Shown here: positions 31,290-39,662 of the stretch, piece by piece
How positions within the stretch are numbered: the first letter of the stretch is position 1
Layout of the letters: each line of letters opens with the position of its first letter
DNA from: Eukaryota sp. TZLM1-RC
Taxonomy: Eukaryota; Metamonada: BaSk clade
Assembly (NCBI GenBank): GCA_040285825.1
Contig: JAUPSS010000007.1
Location: forward strand, 1,772,689-1,836,688
DNA: 64,000 nucleotides
Direction of reading: 5' to 3'
Notes under the pieces: model-generated
What the model was told of the DNA's origin: nothing
The model's input: only the letters and a program-made list of their open reading frames with translations
The model's database searches: none
Program-made: the position numbers and the translations under genes

Positions 31290-33414
31290 ATTGCCCTCAG
31301 AAGACAAGCATATTTTAATAAGTGCTGACGCGTCCGATGTGGCTGTAGGTGGAGTAATATGGCAAGAAGCTAACCCACCTAAAGATCCTACGACACCGCT
31401 AATTAAGAGAAAGGTTGTACCTATTGCCTTCTTTAGCAGATTATTATCAACTTCACAAAAGAATTGGTCTGTACTTCAAAAAGAGTTGTATGCAATTTTA
31501 CTAATTCTCACTGACAGTAGTTTAGAAAATTATTTAATTTCGAGGAAATTAACTATTTTCACTGATCATAGAAATTTAGTATACCTCATATCAGCTCCTG
31601 AAAAGAACAGAATTGTGAAGAGGTGGCTACCAATATTGTCAGAATTCAATTTTGATGTAGTCCACACTGCAGGTGAGGAAAATTATTGGGCAGACATGTT
31701 GTCTAGATTGGTTGACACCAAACCCAAAACTCCTCGAGTCCAACAAGTGAGAAACTTGGCACCTCACAGAGTTGAAGAACAATTACCCTATTTAAATTTA
31801 TTAACTAGAGTTATTTTGTTAAGGGATGATATTACTCAACCGTCCACAATTGAGCTACCCACGATCAATAGCTTATCTGCATTGAAAGAAGTAGTTGAGG
31901 ATACTAAATTTGATTTATTTGACACTTGGATCTCAAAGATTAGGCAAGAACATCTTATAGATGTTGATTCAAATCCTAATTATTACAAAGATTACAATTA
32001 TAATTCAGATATTCAATTGTATACCAACAATCGTGGGAAGATTGTTATCCCAGATAGTTTAAAGAAGCAGACTTTAACTATCATTCATGGACATGCAAAT
32101 GTTGGCCATCCTAGTGTGACGACTAGCGTAAAGAAATTACTCAATAGTGATTACTTTTGGCCCGACATGCGCAAAGACATGATTAATCATATTATGAGAT
32201 GTCCAGCATGTCAAAAGACGGCACATGTGCCTAAAAATGTCATTGAATCATCTGGCTCTCTTTGGGCTGATCGACCTTTTGCACGATTAAACGCAGACAC
32301 TATTGGACCATTACAACAAGATCATAATGGATTCAAATATTTAATAGTTTTTGTAGATTCGTTCACTAGGTATACGATCATTTGCCCTGCAAAGGAATTG
32401 AATAATCACCTCCTATGGAGTGTAGTATCAATTTTTGGTATCCCACTGTTGATTCATAGTGACAATGGTATTGAATTTGCAAATGCCATATTCAAAGGGT
32501 TATGCGATTTATTAAACATTGAAGTAAGTCGTTCACTAACTAGTTTTTCACAAAGCAATGGTTTAGTAGAAAGACGACACAGAGACATTTTACAAAGTCT
32601 AAGAAAGATTTTGGTGGACTCTGGCGATTATAGCAATTGGAGTGAATATATCCCAATTGTACAACTTCAAATCAATTCAACTATTAGTAGAGTTACTGGT
32701 CATTCGCCCTACAATTTAATGTTTGGTAGCGACCACAGCCCTGGAGCTGATTCTAGTAATATGTTTGAACTAATAAAATCAGCTAATGTTAATATTCCCT
32801 TTGTTAAAGATCTTGAAGCAAAACTTGAAAGGATTTCAAAGAAGAGAGAAGAGGCAGAGCTCAGGCAAGCTCAACAACTGCCTCAAGTTAACAAACATAG
32901 GAACCCTTTTAATGAAGGTGACTTAGTTTTGCGATCAAAGACTAATGGTAAACTCCATGGTTGCTTCGCTGGCTCTTTTCTCGTTGAAGAAGTTAAATCC
33001 AATAAAAGTTTATTACTCAAGAATCTCGTCACTGGTTCGATGTCTACGGCAAGTATTAATCATTGTAAACTATACCTCTCTGACTTCCCCAAAGAAGATA
33101 TAGATTGGCATAAGAACATTGCTGCCGGTGATATGGAAGAATCTGTAATTATTAAGGTTGTAGATCACTTCGATTTTATAGACTCGAATGACAATAAAAT
33201 TCCTTATTGCACCGCAGTTTTTTATGGCGGCGAAACATCGTCTGTCCCAGTCGCTGACGTCAAAAGCACTGAGGCATACCAATCATATTTGCGAACCCTT
33301 GGTCCTCACTCTACCAGGAAACGGAAAATGAATTCCAATTCTAAATCTAAGACTAATTCCCCTGCAGTTAATTCTTACAGCTCTCGTACGAGACCTAAGA
33401 GAGGGAAAAGGTAG
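31234..33414 (+). CDS. pol frame 2: RNase H and integrase
   Basis: 726 aa with the genuine domain beginning about residue 13. RNase H: LISADASDVAVGGVIWQ, QKELYAILLIL, LTIFTDHRNLVYL and GEENYWADMLSR give the D, E, D and D residues. Integrase: the HHCC zinc finger (HGHANVGHPS...MRCPACQKT), then the DDE core with NADTIGP, LLIHSDNGIEFANAIF and SNGLVERRHRDILQ; all three acidic residues are present. A GDLVLRSKTNGKLHGCF segment resembles the GPY/F-type C-terminal module. The last 100 residues (IIKVVDHFDFIDSNDN..., then a basic tail) may be a divergent targeting module, but no chromodomain signature is clear. The TAG overlaps the start of the 3' LTR by none; the LTR starts at the next base. Confidence 0.85.
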   Translation: MTRLLVRFINLIKANIPLELPSEDKHILISADASDVAVGGVIWQEANPPKDPTTPLIKRKVVPIAFFSRLLSTSQKNWSVLQKELYAILLILTDSSLENYLISRKLTIFTDHRNLVYLISAPEKNRIVKRWLPILSEFNFDVVHTAGEENYWADMLSRLVDTKPKTPRVQQVRNLAPHRVEEQLPYLNLLTRVILLRDDITQPSTIELPTINSLSALKEVVEDTKFDLFDTWISKIRQEHLIDVDSNPNYYKDYNYNSDIQLYTNNRGKIVIPDSLKKQTLTIIHGHANVGHPSVTTSVKKLLNSDYFWPDMRKDMINHIMRCPACQKTAHVPKNVIESSGSLWADRPFARLNADTIGPLQQDHNGFKYLIVFVDSFTRYTIICPAKELNNHLLWSVVSIFGIPLLIHSDNGIEFANAIFKGLCDLLNIEVSRSLTSFSQSNGLVERRHRDILQSLRKILVDSGDYSNWSEYIPIVQLQINSTISRVTGHSPYNLMFGSDHSPGADSSNMFELIKSANVNIPFVKDLEAKLERISKKREEAELRQAQQLPQVNKHRNPFNEGDLVLRSKTNGKLHGCFAGSFLVEEVKSNKSLLLKNLVTGSMSTASINHCKLYLSDFPKEDIDWHKNIAAGDMEESVIIKVVDHFDFIDSNDNKIPYCTAVFYGGETSSVPVADVKSTEAYQSYLRTLGPHSTRKRKMNSNSKSKTNSPAVNSYSSRTRPKRGKR

Positions 33415-33542
33415 TGTTGTACTGTGGACAATTAGTCTAGTATAGACTTCACTAGTGACGGCCTTTATAAGGGCCAGTGAAATTTAATAAATACCTTTAT
33501 CTTTTATCTCTATTCTGTACAATGTCTAACCATACAGCATCA
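33415..33542 (+). repeat. 3' LTR
   Basis: 128 bp, one base different from 26733-26860. It starts immediately after the pol stop codon and ends at the CTNS exon 2 sequence. Confidence 0.93.
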
Positions 33543-33922
33543 ATATAAAAGCAAGAATCCAGCAAAGATATGAAACCTTTTGATTGCCCCTCTCATAGAA
33601 TACAATTTGCAAACATGTGAATGATGTGATCAAAAATGCATGCACCTTGAATGAAAAGACAGATTAAAGGACAAACAGGAAACGCCAAATCAGAGATGTC
33701 AACGTGTTTGGGCTCTTTTTCCCATTCAAGGTAGTTTATCCAAGAATAGATGCTGTAGTAAAAGAATCCAATGAGATTGTACACTTGAAAATGAAAATCG
33801 AAAGATAATCCATCAACACTCTTCCGACAATAGTTGAGAAATATTTGGGGGTAAAAAGAGAAAGACCAGGAAGTGAAATAACCGACACCAAGGAAATTTA
33901 TAGCAGTCCTGTCAAGAGTCAT

Positions 33923-34204
33923 TGTTAGATTGAGTGGTTTCTATTTAAAGATTAAAGAAGTGTCAAGTTGGTCACATTATGAAAATAAACTTTATGTGAA
34001 CTCATTGAAACAACACGTTTCCTTGATTGCATATGCTAATGTTATCACCTAAAAAAACATTTTCAACTGTAACCGTATCAAGAAAGAAAATAGTTGCGGC
34101 AGCTTGAGTATTACGTATTATAGTGTTTAATTATCATTTTGTTCAGGCTTTGTATTTGTATAGATGTAAGAAGTTGTAAATAAATAAAATTTTTATTGTT
34201 TTTT
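33923..34204. other. Spacer 5' of the cystinosin gene
   Basis: No gene seen. It should contain the CTNS promoter and, at the right, the 3' end of the next retroelement fragment. Confidence 0.4.
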
Positions 34205-34925
34205 TTTCCCAAAACTGGAATATTTATTGAGATAAAAAAACCCATCTAGAATTCAATATCCTCCAAACAAGCGTCACTATTACTGAACCTACTCACAGCA
34301 TTACGTTCATATTCTACACCAATAGCTAAAAGTGCCTTTGAAATCATTGTTGGAATAGACTTGAAAAAGCAAAAAACAATTCTATTTATCCAGAAAGTGG
34401 AGTTCATTGTTTTACCAGACCTATTCAGTAACACTTTTTTAAAATTTTCAAAAAGTGCAACCCTGAAAGTCCAATATTGCCAAAAAGAGAAATTGCAAAC
34501 AGCACAAACTGATATTTCACATGTTCCACTCTACCTAACTGTGCCAAAGGCTCTTCACATTTTTTTATCTTCTTTTTTTCGGCATTAGATAACGGCGAAT
34601 CAGCGGAATACACTAAACGAGCAGCAGAATTTTTGCAAACATCAACTGAGACAACATCTACAACATTGAGAACACCATCGATCCCTGGAGCTACTAAATC
34701 TGCCCTTCTTTTACCAAAGGAATCATCCGTTTGATCTGAAGACAGCTTACGTACTAGTGGCTCAATAAATGCCTCTATATTGAAACTTTTGCACATGGCA
34801 TATAATTGATCACGAACTGAGTCATGAACAATTGAGCGATAAGTTATAAAATACTTACAGTTTAAAATATGGGAAAGCGTAACAACACTCTTGCAGCGAC
34901 AAATTATATTTTTATTGTTGTCTGT
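34205..34925 (-). pseudogene. Family A retrotransposon 3' fragment
   Basis: Starts at about 34925 in the zinc-finger region (SVVTLSHILNCKYFITYRS) and continues through the endonuclease core (GKRRADLVAPGIDGVLNVVD, then VVSVDVCKN). It frameshifts in a T run (LKILKKCY then stop) and finishes in another frame at 34246 (SNSDACLEDIEF). The 3' UTR (CCCATC...AATAAATATTCCAG on the minus strand) ends near 34205. About 515 bp is almost identical to 63360-63872, including the same one-base loss in the T run; 54855-55186 keeps the intact run. Confidence 0.78.
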
Positions 34926-34957
34926 CTGATCTTTTCTCGACTGACGTATTCACCCCA

Positions 34958-36885
34958 ATGGTAAATCCAGAGTTGCCACGTCGAGGGCGTGTACTCCCCT
35001 GGGAGGTTAACCGTCGTGAGCAACCAATAAACGACAGCAAGACGACAGTTCCAGCAAGTGCTGCTCAGTTCTTCTCTACTGCAGCTCTTATTTCTATGGA
35101 AAAACAGTTTCGCTATATTCGAACTGTCACTGTGCTTGCTGTCCGGTTAGCACAGCTGTTTGTCCTGCAATATCCGGAAATGGCTTTCTGGTTATATCAA
35201 CAACAGTTTTGGTATCAATGCCAAGACTTTGTAATGATATTTCATCCGACTGTGAGACGCCCATTCGAGAATCATATGGGAGTGTATTGCGCACTCTATG
35301 ATGTCTCTTTCCGACCTGGCAGGACGTTTCCTCCTATTGGCTTTCAGAAGGGAACCGACAAGTGGTGCCGCTCTGATATTAGAAGCTTTCGCGCACTGCA
35401 AATGGCGAACAGCTTTTGTCAAATACTTACTGATGGCCCTGTCTCCTGGAAGCTGAACTTCTTCCGGACAATGGCTACCTTCTTTGAGTGCTCTTGCCCA
35501 AAGAAATATGCTTCATTAGTGGTGAACACAACTGCAGCCACTATTTCTGACTCTCTGCGTGCATGGTATAATGAAGGTCACCATAAGTACATAATGTACC
35601 TATTTACTCAGCAGGTTGCCGACCCTCATCGTTTTGACGCTATGTTGATCTCAATCCAGACAACATCACCTTCTTATTCGCTGCTGGGCTAAATGTTTTA
35701 TCCTTTCTGGAAAATATTGCATCTGACACCATGCGAAGAAATGCCGTATCCCCATCCCCCAGTTATTCTCCTGACTTCATCTCTTTTAGTCAAAAACTGG
35801 AAAAGCATTTTCTCTCTTTTAATGCCAACCACTGTCTACTGAAAGATCCTTTTGCTTTTTTCAGAAAAAAGAAGTATCTGACTTACACAATCAGTTCAGA
35901 TGCTGTTTCAATCCGCTTCACTTTTTTTGCCCCCAAAAAAATAAGAATCGCCGGAGAGCCAGAAAATTGGCAACCAGCCAGTGGGGAACTCGATATTCCT
36001 GCAAAGAGTCGAAAGCGAAACTCTAGACTTCAACAACAGGTTCATCCTAGGCAACGTCGAAGAACTGACGACGGCTATGAGCCTCCACCAGTTGACCCAA
36101 TTGATTATTCATACTGTGCAATTGATACCAACCACAAAAATTTGTGGGTATTCAATTGGATCAAGAATTGATAATAACAATGTGAACCATCAACTTTTGG
36201 GCCTTGTTCTGAATCCAAAGGCAAGGAAGATCATTCAACCACCGGTCTTGACCCATGCATCACCAAATTGCTATTTCGTACAGAATTTCCGCGAATATCT
36301 GTAAGAAATAGCAACGCCTTTGATGTGGGTCCACAGGAAGAAATCAGCATTCCCGACTTCCGTCCGAGAACTTTATTAGACCAACTGCTGATAAATGGAG
36401 ATCGCCGAGCCCTGCGCCGCTACAAGTCTGATTTCTTTATAAGAAGGAAAAAAAGAATAATGAGATTTGTTGAAAAAAAAACTAATGGCTAATTTTTTTT
36501 GAAACTGGAATATTTATTGAGATAAAAAAACCCATCTAATGGAAGAGAAACCATAATTTGGTTTGGCAGTGGAGCTGATGGAACCTCAAGACAGGCTGTG
36601 AAAACCCCAAGGAAGCGCCTTTTCAAGGAGATTCAAAAACATTTTACATATGTGAAGCCTAATGGTGATGAATTCTCCACATCTGCCAAAACGAATTGCT
36701 GTAAGGTATTCAATCAAAAGTTGTATCACGATGATGGGAGGGTGAACAATGATAAGTTTGTATGCCCTCAATGTCAGACACTCTGGTCGAGGGACATCTC
36801 AGCCTCCAGAAACCAACTGGAGATTGCCATAAGTGAGCACTACTACAATGAAAGACCGGAGGCGTTCCAGAGACCCCATAGATAA
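34958..36885 (+). pseudogene. Fanzor lineage c, nearly full-length, frame-broken
   Basis: Collinear pieces. 34958-35692 (244 aa) is the helical N-terminal lobe. 35731-36171 runs through a basic linker (AKSRKRNSRLQQQVHPRQRR) to RuvC-I YSYCAIDTNHKNL. The frame then shifts near 36140 and continues to 36304 and 36492. 36555-36885 has a RuvC-II-like WFGSGADG, the zinc ribbon (KTNCCKVFNQKL...FVCPQCQTLW) and RuvC-III WSRDISASRNQLEIAISEHY. The copy at 49.8-51.2 kb is intact over the RuvC-I break, which shows a one-base deletion here. A 47-bp retroelement tail is inserted at 36494-36540. The first zinc pair is CC. The protein cannot be made whole from this locus. Confidence 0.78.
36494..36540 (-). mobile_element. 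Minute 5'-truncated family A tail inserted in Fanzor c
   Basis: About 42 bp matching the very 3' end of family A (34205-34252 and 54830-54872), flanked by CTAAT (36489-36493 and 36536-36540). The Fanzor copy on the other strand (near 50330) has the uninterrupted site with a single CTAAT. Confidence 0.75.
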
Positions 36886-37060
36886 GTGTTTTTTTATGTA
36901 TTGCGTACCTGTACGCATATTGCGATGTTGCTGCTTTAACTATCATTTGATCGTGACACCATATGGTGATAGAACTAAAGTAAGCTTAACGTCTATCAAG
37001 ATTGCATGAATTGGTCAAAAGCCAGAAGTACATTTTGATAGAAACTTACAGTTACAGTTT
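36886..37060 (+). ncRNA. Conserved 3' flank of Fanzor c, candidate guide-RNA region
   Basis: Non-coding sequence shared with 49820-49985 (opposite strand), directly after the Fanzor stop. It contains TGCGTAC/GTACGCA, a 7-bp stem with a 2-nt loop (36902-36917), and CACCATATGGTG (36957-36968). In characterised Fanzor and TnpB systems the guide RNA comes from the 3' end of the gene and its flank, so this is the place to expect it. RNA production is not shown by the sequence. Confidence 0.4.
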
Positions 37061-37369
37061 GGTCTTTCACTTTGCACTACGTTGCGTCACAATTCACTTT
37101 ATCTCACAAGCTGAATCACTTCATCTTTCCAAGACTAGTCCACGAATCGGTCTAGCTTGCTAATGTAGGCTCAGTGGACCTGTTTAAGTGCAAAGACAAT
37201 TCTTCCTCTCTACTTCGAACATCTTTTTATAGATTTTCGTTCGAGAATTTTGTCTCGGAAATTTTTAGCCAAAAATGTACACCAGGATCAGCTGTGCAAC
37301 ATGATATTCACATAAGCTGTTTTGTTTGTTAAATATATATTTTTGTTCCAACTCTTACAAAACATTAAA

Positions 37370-38310
37370 AAAAGTAGAACTCAATATCCTCAATACACGC
37401 ATCATCATCATCAAATCTCTTAAGCGCGCGATTTTCTACTCTATTCCTAACTGTATCAGTGTTTTTGCAGATATTTCTCGCATTGCTTCGAGAATATTTA
37501 AAACAATTCTATTGTGCCAAAAATTGAAGTTCAATTCTTTTCCTGCTCTTATTAAACTTCTGAAGCCTTCGAGAAATTTAGTGCCAGATATTCCAATGTT
37601 ACTAAAACAAGAAACATCAAATGGAACCAGATGATACTTTACATGCTCAACACGTACTAGCTGAGATAAGGGTTCGTTGTTCTTTTTGATTTTGCTGTTT
37701 TCAGCAAAGCAAAACGGAGTTTCATATTTGTTAGCAATATGAAATGCTGAATCCTTACAAACAACAACAGTGACAACATCAACAACTTTGATTGTTAGCC
37801 TTGGATAATATTTATAATAGTTTATTTATAGTTTATTAATAGTTATTGTATTATTGCGCTTAAGTTAAGGGAAATCCTCATTCCCTTGTAATAAATTACA
37901 TTTAAGGTATACCCAATGTCTAACCCCCACAGATCATCAATACGTATTGATGATCTGCGGGTGTTATGACGGGACATGACCTTATATGAAAAGTAGAGTA
38001 ATTTATTACAAGGGAATGAGGATTTCCCTTAACTTAAGCGCATGGGCGCAATAATACAATAACTATTAATAAACTATAAATAAACTATTATAAATATTAT
38101 CCAAGGCTAACAATCAAAGTTGTTGATGTTGTCACTGTTGTTGTTTGTAAGGATTCAGCATTTCATATTGCTAACAAATATGAAACTCCGTTTTGCTTTG
38201 CTGACACACCATCAGACCCAGGTGTAATTAAATCAGCACGGCATTTCCCAAAAGTATTTTCATCTTCATTTTCGGGTGACAATTTACGCACAAGTGGTTT
38301 TGTTTGCCGA
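37370..38310 (-). pseudogene. Family A retrotransposon fragment split by an inverted duplication
   Basis: At 38310-38205 the minus strand reads the start of the endonuclease domain (FGKCRADLITPGSDGV). At 37795-37370 it reads the continuation (VVDVVTVVVCKDSAFHIAN, then EPLSQLVRVEHVKYHLVPFD) and the C-terminal helix region. Between lies the palindromic block 37701-38204. The retroelement sequence in the left arm also appears inverted in the right arm. Several stops are present. Confidence 0.65.
37701..38204. repeat. Large inverted duplication (hairpin-forming)
   Basis: Arms 37701-37900 and 37998-38204 are near-identical reverse complements, differing mainly by an 8-bp indel. The outer half of each arm is family A endonuclease sequence. 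The inner half is a separate element with tandem hairpins, also found once at 55553-55648. The centre is a perfect 28-bp palindrome at 37930-37957 (each half CAGATCATCAATAC). Confidence 0.85.
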
Positions 38311-38334
38311 CCTCCAAAAGGGGTTGTTGTGGCA

Positions 38335-38630
38335 GATAGAAACCAGACAGAAACAGACATCTTGTTTTTATTGCTTTCCCATTTTCGATAAACGGAAGAC
38401 TATCAGTAGAAGCAGGAACTTTTTTGAATAATTTCCAAATGAATGGTTCAAGAAAAAATAAACATTTTTTAAAAGATAAATAAAAAACAAAGAACAATGA
38501 CAAAATTTGATATTTGTTTATTGCGCTCTCGGATTCAATTTGCCATAAATAATAGATTACTTCGGTTTTTCAATCGAATTGGAGAAGCTTTAGCTAGACA
38601 GCCAGCAGATCAAGCAGGAACTTTTGTAAA
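38335..38630 (+). pseudogene. Family B retrotransposon fragments, rearranged
   Basis: Two pieces of the family B C-terminus. 38365-38440 reads AFPFSINGRLSVEAGTFLNN and 38497-38620 reads MTKFDICLLRSRIQFAINNR and FFNRIGEALARQPA. A short duplicate of AGTFVNNFQK then leads into Fanzor sequence. The order suggests small rearrangements after insertion. Confidence 0.6.
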
Positions 38631-38967
38631 TAATTTCCAAAAAATTAAAAAATGGAAATGTCGTTTTCTGAAGTATCTCAAGGCTCGATTTCCAACCGTG
38701 AAGAATGGTGATGAATACTATAGATCTGCCAAAGTGAGCTGTTGCAAAGTTTTCCATGAAGACCTTTACTTCATAGAGAATGGAGAAAGGAAAAAGTCTA
38801 AAGCCTATTTTGCATGTCCAGAATGTGGGATGGTTTGGTCAAGAGATACATCTGCATCGAGAAACCAGTGGGAGATTGCAGTAAGCGAGTACTGTTTGAA
38901 CACACTAGACCCCTACCTTTTAGAAGACCTCAATAAAAGTCTTCAAATCCAACGTATTTTGATCTAA
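38497..38967 (+). pseudogene. Chimeric frame: family B tail fused to Fanzor C-terminus
   Basis: An uninterrupted 156-codon frame. Residues 1-42 are the retroelement C-terminus; residues 55-140 are a Fanzor C-terminus of lineage c type (SAKVSCCKVFHEDLYF, then YFACPECGMVWSRDTSASRN and EIAVSEYCL). RuvC-III Asp and the zinc cysteines are kept, but RuvC-I and the N-terminal lobe are missing. The Fanzor part differs from lineage c at many residues, so it is a distinct sub-lineage (d). Expression as a fusion is possible but not shown. Confidence 0.6.
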
Positions 38968-39662
38968 GCCAATCATCTCCGCATGGTTAAGTTTAGACAT
39001 GTGGGTGGATGTGGTTGAAGTATTGGAAATTGATATTTCCGATGAAGAATGCATTTCTGGTGAAAACTTACCCCAACAGGTAGATATTGAACTCTTAAGG
39101 GCCGACAAGTCTTGCGTACAACTGTGATGCAAATCAGTGACTTGATACGGTTGTTTATGTTCATAGACTCAATGGATTCAATGAACAACAGTACTGTTAT
39201 GCTAACCGAAACAGACATTCTTAGTTCTGCCATTGTTTTCTGTATTTATTTAAACTAAAAAGTGGTTCACAGTTGCACGTTCAAACACTTTTAAGGAGTG
39301 GAAGATTTTGTTATTGATAGTGTCTTCTTTAAACCTTCATATACCTTGGCTCTTTGGAGATATACTGATCTATCTTTACAATAAACTAAGAAGTGGTTCA
39401 AAGTCACACCTTCAAACATTGCAAAGCCATTCAATTTATTTATTGAATATACATTTTTCTGATTGACTGTACATCCCAATTAAGTATAAAGAACTAGAGG
39501 TAGAGTTGTCCAAGAAGGTGGAGAAGGGTGAGGAATGAAGTTGTGTGGTAAAGGTGTATTGAAAATTAACAGTATGTGTTCAAATATAAAACTACAACCT
39601 TTACCTTAATATGATACAAAACAAGCTATTCACAGTAATTACAATGCTAAATACAATTCAAA
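38968..39662. other. Intergenic region before the ZnF-UBP gene
   Basis: A 34-bp AAGTGGTTCA...CTTCAAACA motif occurs twice (near 39259 and 39391), diverged. A minus-strand frame at 39233-38973 begins with a signal-peptide-like stretch (MSVSVSITVLLFIES) but has no recognisable domain. No gene is supported. Confidence 0.4.

Larger units (their letters stand above)
26733..33542 (+). mobile_element. Ty3/gypsy-like LTR retrotransposon, young
   Basis: 6810 bp with 128-bp LTRs, gag in two overlapping frames, and pol in the order protease, RT, RNase H, integrase, which is the Ty3/gypsy order. It is flanked by ATAT (26729-26732 and 33543-33546), or AATAT if the LTR ends one base earlier. It lies in exon 2 of the cystinosin gene, antisense to it. 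LTRs differ at one position, so insertion is recent. In-frame damage (a TGA in gag, a frame change in pol, an altered RT residue) makes its own mobility doubtful. Confidence 0.93.
26287..33922 (-). pseudogene. CTNS: Cystinosin homologue split by an LTR retrotransposon
   Basis: PQ-loop cystine/H+ exporter of the lysosome. Exon 1 is 33922-33615 (FTSWSFSFYPQIFLNYCRKS, the first PQ loop). A 25-nt intron follows (33614-33590). Exon 2 runs 33589-33543, is interrupted by the retrotransposon, and resumes at 26732-26631 (GSVKLFISFVKYIP). Then come a 29-nt intron (26630-26602), exon 3 at 26601-26429 (second PQ loop QIEFNFKRKSTKGFNI, then ILDMTGSTLSFAQM), a 28-nt intron (26428-26401) and exon 4 at 26400-26287 (DLILICQHFVLNK). 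Removing the element and one target duplication restores frame across exon 2. Exon 3 is one base short (173 nt where 174 is needed; shift near 26452), so there is also a frameshift or a sequence error. The long luminal N-terminal domain of animal cystinosin is absent. Confidence 0.85.

Noticed and set aside
38335-38380. Same family B breakpoint at 38.4 kb and 63.9 kb as a recombination hotspot
   Set aside because: On closer comparison, family B similarity at 38.4 kb starts about 30 bp further left than at 63.87 kb, so the breakpoints differ.
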